Source: JBOGEB01 sp050743125 (GTDB taxonomy: Bacteria; Actinomycetota; Nitriliruptoria; Euzebyales; Egibacteraceae). Taken from it: DNA of 20,071 bases. The position numbers were made by a program, and so were the translations under genes. The stretch spans positions 1 through 20,071 of the forward strand of contig JBOGEB010000068.1 of the NCBI GenBank assembly GCA_050743125.1, written 5' to 3'. The first letter of the stretch is position 1. Each line of letters begins with the position of its first letter. Under the pieces are notes generated by a model, which had not been told where the DNA came from, ran no database searches, and saw nothing but the letters and a program-made list of their open reading frames with translations. Shown here piece by piece: positions 1 through 6,960 of this stretch.

Positions 1-313
1 TGGCGGCGGCGGTCGCCAGGCGAGAGCAGCGCCGTGACGAGCGGCCACCGCCGCTGGCCGCGCCCATCCCGGTCGAGGTCACCGTCGAGTCGCGCTCCGA
101 CCATACCCGCATCGAGGTCCGCGGCCCCGACGCGCCGGGCGTCCTCTACCGGTTGGCGCGCGCGCTGACGGACGAGGGCTTGGACATCCTCGGCGCTCGT
201 GTCGACACGCTCGGCCCGCAGGTGCACGACGTGTTCTTCGTCCGCGGGTACTCCTCGACGGACCTTGTACGTCGGATCTCGGCCGCATACCGCCGAGATC
301 CGACCCACAACGC

Positions 314-317
<4 letters not shown>
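1..317 (+). CDS. glnD: [protein-PII] uridylyltransferase, C-terminal ACT domain (partial)
   Basis: The reading frame is open from the left edge of the window and ends at TAG 315-317, so only about the last 104 residues are present. They match the C-terminal ACT domain of GlnD-type uridylyltransferases: a beta strand (VEVTVESRSDHTRIEVRG), the D-A-P-G-V-L-Y-R-L turn typical of ACT ligand loops, a helix, then DILGARVDTLGPQVHDVFFV. In GlnD this domain senses glutamine and controls uridylylation of PII signal proteins. The catalytic nucleotidyltransferase and HD domains would lie left of the window, so assignment rests on the ACT domain alone; another ACT-tailed enzyme is possible. The stop codon lies in the same CTAG as the stop of the convergent fumarase gene. 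Confidence 0.72.
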
Positions 318-1711
<1,394 letters not shown>

Positions 1712-1766
1712 GCAAGGGCCTCCTCGTCGTCGCGTCATGGTGGCGCGACGACGAGGGAGTTTACGC

Positions 1767-2135
1767 TCAGGCGGTGCGGGCGACGCGGCCGGGGGCCATC
1801 TGGGCCACCAGGATGGCGATGACCCCGATCGCGAGGTGGATGACGTTGTCCCACACGATGAAACCGGCCGGGGCCAGCCCGAAGAACTTGGGGACGAAGA
1901 ACCCGACTATGCCCACGATGGCGTAGATCACGCCGAGGACGAGCACGACGGTCTTTGCCAACGCCTCCGTGCTGGCGAAACCGACGTACACGAGGAGCCC
2001 GCCGGTCACGAGGTGGATGACGTCCTCTACCCCATCGACGTTCACCAGCCCGAGGAGGTGGCCTCCTGTGAAGAGCCCCACCACCCCAAGGAGCAGCAGT
2101 ACCACGCCCACGATCTTCGCGAACAGCTTGACCAT
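1767..2135 (-). CDS. DUF4383-like small membrane protein
   Basis: A 122-residue, strongly hydrophobic protein with about four membrane segments: near residues 4-24, 37-55, 60-82 and 93-112. Short loops contain conserved-looking DGVEDVIHLVTGG and IVWDNVIHLAIG, two related 'D-x-x-I-H-L' motifs that suggest an internal duplication of a two-helix unit. This pattern fits the DUF4383 family of actinobacterial membrane proteins, whose function is unknown. The ATG at 2135 is preceded by AAAGGA at a suitable distance. A perfect 9-bp hairpin sits immediately upstream of that ribosome site (see 2151-2177). The gene is divergent from the phosphatase operon and in the same direction as fumC, 55 bp before it. 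Confidence 0.8.
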   Translation of the reverse strand: MVKLFAKIVGVVLLLLGVVGLFTGGHLLGLVNVDGVEDVIHLVTGGLLVYVGFASTEALAKTVVLVLGVIYAIVGIVGFFVPKFFGLAPAGFIVWDNVIHLAIGVIAILVAQMAPGRVARTA

Positions 2136-2150
2136 GGTGAGATCCTTTCT

Positions 2151-2177
2151 CTCTGCGGGAGGTTGACCCCCGCAGAG
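2151..2177 (-). promoter_or_regulatory. leader hairpin upstream of the DUF4383-like gene
   Basis: Perfect 9-bp arms, CTCTGCGGG (2151-2159) and CCCGCAGAG (2169-2177), with a 9-nt loop. On the minus strand the hairpin ends only a few bases before the AAAGGA ribosome site of the gene starting at 2135, so it would form in the mRNA leader. It could modulate translation or be a protein-binding inverted repeat; the sequence does not tell which. Confidence 0.45.
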
Positions 2178-2236
2178 CCCAGTATCGCTGCGTTTTCCCG
2201 ACGTGTAGGCGGAGCCGGTCTGAACATTCGCCCCTG

Positions 2237-2242
2237 TACGCT
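2237..2242 (+). promoter_or_regulatory. putative -10 element, leaderless start of the phosphatase gene
   Basis: TACGCT (TAnnnT) ends 7 nt before the ATG at 2250, and no Shine-Dalgarno sequence precedes that ATG. This spacing puts the transcription start at or next to the start codon, the usual layout of leaderless actinobacterial genes. No convincing -35 was seen. Confidence 0.4.
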
Positions 2243-2249
2243 TTCCCGG

Positions 2250-2936
2250 ATGGCCACTGTCCTGCTTATCCGCCATGCGACGACGGCCGCCACCGGCACG
2301 CGGCTGGGTGGGCGGACCGACGCGCCGCTCGACGACGTGGGGCGGTGCCAGGCCGACGCCACCGCCGCCCGCCTCGCGGACCTGCCGATCAAGGCGGTGT
2401 ACGCCAGCCCGCTCGCCCGCGCCTTCAAGACCGCCCAGATCGTCGCTGCCCCGCACGGGTTGGAGGTCCAGCCTTGCGAGGGCGTCATCGAGGTCGAGTA
2501 CGGGCGCTGGACGGATCGGCCGTTGAAGCCGTTGACCCGCAACAAGCTGTGGGCGGTGATCCAGACCAGGCCCTCGCTCGTGCGCTTCCCCGAGGGCGAG
2601 ACGATCCGCTCCGCCCAGCTCCGCGCGGTCGATGCGCTGGAGGAGATTGCCGCCCGCCACCGCAACGCGATCGTGGCGGTCGTGTCCCACGCGGACATCA
2701 TCAAGGCCGTTGTCGCGTTCTACGCCGGAATGCCGCTCGACGCGTTCCAGCGCTTGGCGATCGGCCCGGCGTCGGTGACCGTCCTCGCCGTGAGCGACGG
2801 CGCCCGCCCCACGCTCCTGCGGCTCAACGACGAGGGCCCGTTGCAGCGCGAGGCGTTCACGCGGCCGCGCAAGCCGCCGACGAAGAAGGCGCCCGGTCAA
2901 AGGACCAGCAAGAGGGGGGAAAGGGGCAATGGCTGA
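2250..2936 (+). CDS. histidine phosphatase family protein (MSMEG_4193 type, probable phosphomutase)
   Basis: A 228-residue member of the histidine phosphatase (phosphoglycerate-mutase-like) superfamily. The N-terminal LIRHATT motif provides the nucleophile His9 with Arg8. ASPLARA supplies Arg57, EVEYGRW (81-87) contains the acidic general acid, and VVSHADI gives the second catalytic His147. It is followed by DUF3090 and SCO1664-family genes, the conserved actinobacterial neighbourhood of the family described as MSMEG_4193 probable phosphomutase. The C-terminal tail from about residue 205 is rich in Lys, Arg and Pro and is probably disordered. The start at 2250 seems leaderless. It overlaps the next gene by 8 nt, so the two are probably translationally coupled. 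The substrate is unknown. Confidence 0.9.
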   Translation: MATVLLIRHATTAATGTRLGGRTDAPLDDVGRCQADATAARLADLPIKAVYASPLARAFKTAQIVAAPHGLEVQPCEGVIEVEYGRWTDRPLKPLTRNKLWAVIQTRPSLVRFPEGETIRSAQLRAVDALEEIAARHRNAIVAVVSHADIIKAVVAFYAGMPLDAFQRLAIGPASVTVLAVSDGARPTLLRLNDEGPLQREAFTRPRKPPTKKAPGQRTSKRGERGNG

Positions 2937-3444
2937 CTCGTTCGAGCTCGACCCCGTCGACTGGATCACCGCCGGAGCGGTCGGTGAGCCCGGGCGGCGG
3001 ACGTTCTACGTGCAGGCCCGGCGCGGTGAGGACCTCGTCGCGATCATCGTCGAGAAGACGCAGGTGTCAGCGCTCGCCCACCTTGCGCAGGAGCTGCTCA
3101 CCCGCCTCGGGGTCAAGGTCACGGCCGACGACCTCGACGAGCGCGCGATGCGCTTGTTGGAGCCGGTCATGCCTGCTTGGCGGGCCGGGTCGATGAGCCT
3201 CGGGATGGACGCGGCGGGGCAGCGGTTCGTCCTCGAGGCGGATGAGCTCACCCAGGAGGAGCACGACAGTGCCACCGCGCGGTTCTGGCTCGACCGTCCG
3301 CAGCTCGTGCGGCTCGCCGCTTACGCGGCGCACGCGGTCGAGGCCGGCTCACGCGAGCGGTGCCAGATCTGCAACCGCCCCATCGACCCCGTGGACGGGC
3401 ACGTGTGCCCGTCCACGAACGGCCACGGCCCCCTGACCATGTGA
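2929..3444 (+). CDS. DUF3090 family protein with C-terminal Cys/His cluster
   Basis: A 171-residue protein of the actinobacterial DUF3090 family, the usual partner of the MSMEG_4193-like phosphatase and the SCO1664-like protein. The N-terminal part is mixed alpha/beta (WITAGAVGEPGRRTFYVQA at about 12-30). The C-terminus has a possible zinc site: C145-x2-C148-x9-H158-x-C160, with His166 nearby. The ATG at 2929 is preceded by a GGGGGAAAGGGG purine run. The gene overlaps the phosphatase by 8 nt, and its stop overlaps the next gene's GTG start by 4 nt (GTGA). Its function is unknown; operon context suggests a role together with the kinase-like and phosphatase proteins. A 54-bp piece of this gene (3294-3347) recurs at 5795-5848. 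Confidence 0.9.
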   Translation: MADSFELDPVDWITAGAVGEPGRRTFYVQARRGEDLVAIIVEKTQVSALAHLAQELLTRLGVKVTADDLDERAMRLLEPVMPAWRAGSMSLGMDAAGQRFVLEADELTQEEHDSATARFWLDRPQLVRLAAYAAHAVEAGSRERCQICNRPIDPVDGHVCPSTNGHGPLTM

Positions 3445-4169
3445 GCGCGTTGAACGGGTTGTTGGGCAGGCTCACCAGCGGTGAGCTTCAGCCGCGCGGG
3501 TTCCTTGTGAACGCGAGCAACCGCACCTTGCTCGCCCAGGTCGGGCCACGCGCGTGGGGGCTGCACGCGATCTACAAGCCGCGCGGCGGTGAGCGGCCGT
3601 TGTGGGACTTCCCGCCGGGGACGCTCTGCCAGCGGGAGACCGCCGCCTGGGTGGTGAGCGACTTCCTCGGCTGGGACATCGTCCCCCCGACCGTTCTGCG
3701 GGACGGGCCGCTCGGCGAGGGCTCGGTGCAGCTGTTCATCCCGCACAACCCCGGGCTCCACTACTTCACGCTCGTCGAGGACGGCTGCCACCACCGCGAT
3801 CTTGCGCGGATGGCGACGTTCGACCTGCTCACCAACAACGCCGACCGCAAAGCAAGCCACGTCCTGCTCGGTGACGACGGCCGACTCTACGGGGTCGACC
3901 ACGGGGTGTGTTTCCACGTCCAGGCGAAGCTGCGGACGGTGATCTGGGACCTCGGCCCGGCGGCGGTCGATGCGGCGTGGAAGGCCGACCTCGCCCGGCT
4001 CGCCCGTGCGCTCACTGACCACACACACGACCTGCGGGCTGCGCTGTGCGGCCTGCTCAGCGAGCCCGAGCTCAGCGTGCTCGCAGCTCGCGCCGCGCTC
4101 CTGCAGCGACTCGACGCCCTGCCTGACCTCGCCGAGGACCGCCGCCCCTACCCCTGGCCCCCGCTGTAA
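3441..4169 (+). CDS. SCO1664 family protein, PI3/4-kinase-like fold (copy 1)
   Basis: A 242-residue protein of the SCO1664 family, which has distant resemblance to phosphatidylinositol 3-/4-kinases. Kinase-like landmarks are visible: Lys46 in AIYKPRGG as the probable ATP-binding Lys, Glu66 in CQRETAAW as its partner, and TNNADRKASHVLL (131-143) with Asp135 in the catalytic-loop position. GVDHG follows with Asp153 in the metal-binding position of a DFG-like motif. The GTG start at 3441 overlaps the DUF3090 stop by 4 nt, implying translational coupling; a TTG at 3450 is the alternative. The pairing with a phosphatase gene suggests a phosphorylation/dephosphorylation system of unknown substrate. 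The gene recurs at 5855-6574, with no difference found. Confidence 0.9.
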   Translation: MSALNGLLGRLTSGELQPRGFLVNASNRTLLAQVGPRAWGLHAIYKPRGGERPLWDFPPGTLCQRETAAWVVSDFLGWDIVPPTVLRDGPLGEGSVQLFIPHNPGLHYFTLVEDGCHHRDLARMATFDLLTNNADRKASHVLLGDDGRLYGVDHGVCFHVQAKLRTVIWDLGPAAVDAAWKADLARLARALTDHTHDLRAALCGLLSEPELSVLAARAALLQRLDALPDLAEDRRPYPWPPL

Positions 4170-4178
4170 CGAGGGCAG
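3445..4178 (+). repeat. 734-bp direct repeat, copy 1
   Basis: It runs from just inside the SCO1664 gene to 9 nt past its stop. Every stretch I compared with 5850-6583 is identical at constant offset 2405, and translations in several frames on both strands agree. The sequences diverge immediately outside both ends. Confidence 0.9.
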
Positions 4179-4195
4179 GCTGGTGATGGCCCCGG

Positions 4196-4225
4196 GACCG
4201 ACCTCACGTGGGCGTGAGGTCGGTC
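4196..4225. terminator. hairpin after SCO1664 copy 1
   Basis: A perfect 13-bp stem, GACCGACCTCACG and its complement, around a TGGG loop, starting 27 nt after the stop codon at 4169. No T run follows, so it is either a hairpin-only terminator or an mRNA-end stabiliser for the phosphatase-DUF3090-SCO1664 operon. It is absent after SCO1664 copy 2. Confidence 0.55.
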
Positions 4226-4463
4226 GCCGGAACGCGGCGGTCAGCCGTGTCGTATGCACAGAGGTCCGGAGCGGTCACCGTGTTCGCCTCGTGGTCCGCG
4301 CGGAAAACTCTGGCATTCGTGCGTAAAGCATCTGCGCCTCGCGGCGTTGCGGATCGCTTGAGGGCGACCAGTACACGGCGCGACCCGCGCGGAGCGCTTC
4401 GCCTTGCGAGGCGAGCACAGCCGCACCCTCACACCGCTCGGGGGCGTTCCCCCGGGCCCCTCA
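4226..4463. other. non-coding spacer with degraded repeat sequence
   Basis: I see no convincing gene here. Two stretches have relatives elsewhere in the window. The 20 nt at 4291-4310 resemble the motif at 7442-7461 (same strand) and at 4717-4736 (opposite strand). From about 4395 to 4463 the sequence resembles the reverse complement of about 7466-7545; its best-conserved part, 4427-4454, matches 7475-7502 at 26 of 28 positions and includes a small CGGGGG-CGTT-CCCCCG hairpin. Confidence 0.55.
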
Positions 4464-4703
4464 GAACGTGTTTGAGAACCCCGGCCTTGCCCCGTGGGCG
4501 AAGCGAAGCGAAGCGCGGTTTCGGTGGCCGTCGATGGGGGACTCCCCCAGCCCCTGGCCGCCGAAACCGCTTCAGATATAATAAAATTATATGGCGATGG
4601 TCTGGCAAGAGGTCGCGCCTCGTCGGGTGGAGCGACCTAAACGGCTCTTCGCGAGCGGAACCCGACGAGGCGCGACCCCTCATGAAGAGTTCTCAAACAC
4701 GCT
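4464..4703. mobile_element. 240-bp MITE-like non-autonomous element
   Basis: The ends carry inverted repeats (CGTGTTTGAGAAC at 4467-4479, complement at 4689-4701), and a possible target duplication CTCA flanks them (4460-4463 and 4704-4707). Removing the element plus one CTCA restores sequence like that at 7442-7502, where the same flanks are uninterrupted. The interior has no coding sequence but three palindromes: 15-bp arms with one mismatch (4515-4529/4556-4570) enclosing a second hairpin (4535-4549); an AT-rich palindrome in GC-rich surroundings (4576-4592); and perfect 18-bp arms (4611-4628/4660-4677). The end sequence recalls IS5-type elements, but that is only an impression. A related end lies at 6594-6631. 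Confidence 0.7.
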
Positions 4704-4736
4704 CTCACAGTCAACGGAGCTTTCCGCTTGGACCAC
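4704..4736. repeat. right flank of the MITE, homologous to 7442-7470 (inverted)
   Basis: The 20 nt at 4717-4736 match the reverse complement of 7442-7461 at 19 of 20 positions. In both places this block lies directly upstream of a nucleotidyltransferase-type TA operon and points the same way relative to it. Confidence 0.7.
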
Positions 4737-4742
4737 TAGGAT
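4737..4742 (+). promoter_or_regulatory. putative -10 element of the nucleotidyltransferase gene
   Basis: TAGGAT (TAnnnT) is followed by 7 nt and then ATG 4750, with no ribosome site, so a leaderless mRNA is likely. It abuts the repeat block 4717-4736. Confidence 0.4.
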
Positions 4743-4749
4743 CGCGCTT

Positions 4750-5220
4750 ATGCGCTTTGACCAGGCCCGCGCGCTCCTCGCAGCGTTCGAGCGGGAGCAG
4801 GTCCGCTGTGTGCTGATCGGATCGATGGCGATGGCTGCTCACGGACTCGTTCGCGCGACCCGCGACATCGACTTCTTCGTCGCCGCGGATCCGGACAACG
4901 TCGAACGGCTGAAGCGCGCCTTGCACGCGGTGTTCGACGACGACAGCATCGACGAGATCGGCAGCGGCGACCTGGCGGGTGCGTATCCGGTCATTCAGTA
5001 CGGACCGCCTGACGGCGACTTCACCATCGACTTCGTGGCCCGGCTCGGCGATGCGTTCGTCTACGCCGATGTCGATGCCGAGGACATGGTCTTGGACGGC
5101 ATCCGGGTCCGGGTGGCCACGCCGCATATGCTTTACGAGATGAAGCGCGACACCATGCGACCGCAGGATCGCGTCGATGCCGAGAACCTCCGCGAACGCT
5201 TCGGGCTAGAGGAGCGCTGA
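4750..5220 (+). CDS. nucleotidyltransferase-fold protein, probable TA component (AbiEii-like)
   Basis: A 156-residue protein with a minimal nucleotidyltransferase fold. The Gly-Ser motif of the active site is in LIGSMAMAAHG (Gly24-Ser25), TRDIDFFV gives Asp39 and Asp41, and FTIDFV gives a third acidic residue at Asp94. The tail MKRDTMRPQDRVDAENLRERFGL resembles the C-terminus of AbiEii/DUF6036-like nucleotidyltransferases found in toxin-antitoxin and phage-defence loci. The ATG at 4750 is chosen because a -10-like TAGGAT precedes it by 7 nt; in-frame codons upstream run into the MITE. The stop overlaps the start of a 70-residue gene by one base (TGATG). The target of nucleotide transfer is unknown, and whether this protein is toxin or antitoxin cannot be told. 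Confidence 0.8.
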   Translation: MRFDQARALLAAFEREQVRCVLIGSMAMAAHGLVRATRDIDFFVAADPDNVERLKRALHAVFDDDSIDEIGSGDLAGAYPVIQYGPPDGDFTIDFVARLGDAFVYADVDAEDMVLDGIRVRVATPHMLYEMKRDTMRPQDRVDAENLRERFGLEER

Positions 5221-5432
5221 TGCCGGTCAGGAAGTTCCGCGCGGTCGAGGAGATGCCGGCTCAGGAGATGAGACCGCCCGACGGCGGCAACCTGCGAGCT
5301 GCTGCGGATCTCTCGGCGCTGTGCCAGCGGTTGCACCCTTGGGTCGCCCCGCGCGGCGTCCACCGCAACACCTCGATCGAGGAGGCGCAGGCCCGACGCC
5401 GCTGCTGGGAGGCGTCAGCTCCATCCGGCTGA
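5220..5432 (+). CDS. small conserved protein paired with the nucleotidyltransferase
   Basis: A 70-residue protein starting MPVRKFRAVEEMP and ending ...RLHPWVAPRGVHRNTSIEEAQARR. The pattern (basic start, 'VRKFR-VEEMP', then 'P-GVHR--SIEEA') resembles a family of small actinobacterial proteins that I recall next to AbiEii-like nucleotidyltransferases; I cannot name a formal family. Its ATG shares one base with the preceding stop (TGATG), the tight coupling typical of toxin-antitoxin pairs. No DNA-binding motif is obvious, so it may neutralise its partner by direct contact. This is inference from size, spacing and context. Confidence 0.65.
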   Translation: MPVRKFRAVEEMPAQEMRPPDGGNLRAAADLSALCQRLHPWVAPRGVHRNTSIEEAQARRRCWEASAPSG

Positions 5433-5521
5433 CCTGAAGACCGGAGCTCCCGCTGCGTGCCCCCACCAGCCTGAGGAAGTGTGGCCGGGAGTGGGAGTGG
5501 CCTCGGCGAGGCTCCACGAAC
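5433..5521. other. short unassigned spacer before the ilvA remnant
   Basis: No gene or match to other parts of the window was found. It contains a small GCCTCG/CGAGGC palindrome at about 5500-5512. Confidence 0.4.
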
Positions 5522-5793
5522 ATTTCCGGCTGTGGCGGAGTTCGTGACGATCGGGAATGTCCAGAGGACAGCGGACCGGGTCGTCCAAGATCCGCGGCGC
5601 GCCCGAGCGTGACGGATCCAGGTTCACCCGTTCGAGCCTCCCGACGTGATCGCCGGGCAGGGCGCGCTCGGCCTGGAGTTGCTCGACGATGAGCACGATC
5701 GCCAACGGGATCGCTGTCCGTACCCCGGGGTCGTTGATGCTGGCGTACATCGAGGGGCTGGTCGACGACGTCGTGACGGCCAGCGACGAGGCG
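5522..5793 (+). pseudogene. collapsed remnant of threonine ammonia-lyase (ilvA)
   Basis: Four fragments of ilvA occur in the correct order and orientation with the intervening parts deleted: 5522-5553 matches 7583-7614 (31/32, including the GTG start); 5570-5601 matches 7735-7766 (31/32, the PLP-lysine region); 5625-5687 matches 8031-8093 (60/63); 5690-5793 matches 8272-8375 (about 91/104). Deletions of roughly 120, 264 and 178 bp separate them. The frame from the old GTG (5532) shifts before the second fragment and soon ends in TGA, so no lyase can be made. The remnant stops abruptly in mid-gene, where sequence from DUF3090 begins. Confidence 0.9.
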
Positions 5794-5794
5794 G

Positions 5795-5848
5795 CCGTCC
5801 GCAGCTCGTGCGGCTCGCCGTGTACGCGGCGCACGCGGTCGAGGCCGG
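5795..5848 (+). pseudogene. 54-bp fragment of the DUF3090 gene
   Basis: It matches 3294-3347 at 52 of 54 positions, corresponding to about residues 122-140 of DUF3090. The rest is missing on both sides: the 5' end is replaced by the ilvA remnant, and the last 97 bp, including the Cys/His cluster, are deleted, so it joins straight to SCO1664 copy 2. Confidence 0.88.
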
Positions 5849-5849
5849 G

Positions 5850-6583
5850 GCGCGTTGAACGGGTTGTTGGGCAGGCTCACCAGCGGTGAGCTTCAGCCGC
5901 GCGGGTTCCTTGTGAACGCGAGCAACCGCACCTTGCTCGCCCAGGTCGGGCCACGCGCGTGGGGGCTGCACGCGATCTACAAGCCGCGCGGCGGTGAGCG
6001 GCCGTTGTGGGACTTCCCGCCGGGGACGCTCTGCCAGCGGGAGACCGCCGCCTGGGTGGTGAGCGACTTCCTCGGCTGGGACATCGTCCCCCCGACCGTT
6101 CTGCGGGACGGGCCGCTCGGCGAGGGCTCGGTGCAGCTGTTCATCCCGCACAACCCCGGGCTCCACTACTTCACGCTCGTCGAGGACGGCTGCCACCACC
6201 GCGATCTTGCGCGGATGGCGACGTTCGACCTGCTCACCAACAACGCCGACCGCAAAGCAAGCCACGTCCTGCTCGGTGACGACGGCCGACTCTACGGGGT
6301 CGACCACGGGGTGTGTTTCCACGTCCAGGCGAAGCTGCGGACGGTGATCTGGGACCTCGGCCCGGCGGCGGTCGATGCGGCGTGGAAGGCCGACCTCGCC
6401 CGGCTCGCCCGTGCGCTCACTGACCACACACACGACCTGCGGGCTGCGCTGTGCGGCCTGCTCAGCGAGCCCGAGCTCAGCGTGCTCGCAGCTCGCGCCG
6501 CGCTCCTGCAGCGACTCGACGCCCTGCCTGACCTCGCCGAGGACCGCCGCCCCTACCCCTGGCCCCCGCTGTAACGAGGGCAG
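5850..6583 (+). repeat. 734-bp direct repeat, copy 2
   Basis: Second copy of 3445-4178, with no difference seen in the stretches or translations compared. The flanking repeat fragments (5522-5848) carry many substitutions, so this block is much better conserved than its surroundings. Confidence 0.9.
5855..6574 (+). CDS. SCO1664 family protein, PI3/4-kinase-like fold (copy 2)
   Basis: The 239-residue product is identical to copy 1 from its fourth residue onward and keeps all the kinase-like residues (the equivalents of Lys46, Glu66, Asp135 and Asp153). It has lost the GTG start and the 4-nt overlap with DUF3090. The only start near the normal N-terminus is TTG 5855, preceded by a GGGG run but no good ribosome site, and the upstream in-frame stretch back to a TGA at 5774 has no usual start codon. 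No promoter is evident. It may be silent or weakly expressed despite an intact reading frame. No gene follows on the same strand until ilvA. Confidence 0.75.
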   Translation: MNGLLGRLTSGELQPRGFLVNASNRTLLAQVGPRAWGLHAIYKPRGGERPLWDFPPGTLCQRETAAWVVSDFLGWDIVPPTVLRDGPLGEGSVQLFIPHNPGLHYFTLVEDGCHHRDLARMATFDLLTNNADRKASHVLLGDDGRLYGVDHGVCFHVQAKLRTVIWDLGPAAVDAAWKADLARLARALTDHTHDLRAALCGLLSEPELSVLAARAALLQRLDALPDLAEDRRPYPWPPL

Positions 6584-6593
6584 CCGAAACTGG

Positions 6594-6631
6594 GCTTCGC
6601 CCACGGGGCAAGGCCGCGGTTCTCAGACACG
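6594..6631 (-). repeat. solo transposon-like end, inverted relative to the MITE left end
   Basis: These 38 bp match the reverse complement of 4467-4504 at 36 positions, and weaker similarity (a shared GTTTCGG stretch) continues to about 6584. Only this one end is present. It starts directly after SCO1664 copy 2 and stops 3 bp before the hepT stop codon. With the left end of the MITE it bounds 4467-6631 by inverted repeats. Confidence 0.75.
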
Positions 6632-6633
6632 CG

Positions 6634-6960
6634 CTAAGCGGATCCCGTCGCCGCCAGCGCTGCCCGCAGCCGGTCCAGATCGTCGAGCTTGGTTATGAGG
6701 ATCGTCACGACGCGCTCGTCGTCGACCTCGGCGTAGCCGTGGACCAGCAGGTTGCGGAAGCGGGCGATGTCCGCAGCCGTTGCCGCGACCTCGGCGTCGA
6801 TCAGACCCTCGATCGCGGTGACAAACCGGTACTTCACGGCGTCGAGCAGGTCCTGCTCGTCGATCAAGACCTCAGCCGGTGTCGCCGACAGATCCCGCAG
6901 ACGCCGTAGATCCCGATCGACCCGCTCAAGAATCGCGCGCAGCCTCCCGGCATCGACCAT
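6634..6960 (-). CDS. hepT: HepT-like HEPN toxin (DUF86)
   Basis: A 108-residue, all-helical protein with the HEPN signature R-x4-H-x-Y in RNLLVHGY (Arg69, His74, Tyr76), which defines HepT-type (DUF86) toxins. In characterised MntA-HepT systems HepT is a ribonuclease whose Tyr in this motif is AMPylated by MntA. The preceding gene on this strand encodes the matching nucleotidyltransferase. The ATG at 6960 shares one base with the upstream stop (TGATG), indicating coupled translation. The length is usual for the family and no key residue is missing. The stop codon lies 3 bp from the transposon-like end, so the operon abuts a rearrangement border. Confidence 0.92.
   Translation of the reverse strand: MVDAGRLRAILERVDRDLRRLRDLSATPAEVLIDEQDLLDAVKYRFVTAIEGLIDAEVAATAADIARFRNLLVHGYAEVDDERVVTILITKLDDLDRLRAALAATGSA

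Noticed and set aside
3321..4259. Minus-strand frame of 312 codons, repeated at 5624-6604
   Set aside because: It recurs only because it is antisense to the duplicated SCO1664 gene. It has no family features.
4226..4463. Small open frames in the spacer after SCO1664 copy 1
   Set aside because: They are short, lack ribosome sites and overlap dispersed repeat sequence.
4577..4582. Perfect TATAAT as a promoter -10
   Set aside because: No -35 at the right distance, no start codon that makes sense, and the bases are part of the AT palindrome inside the MITE. Promoter activity is possible but unsupported.
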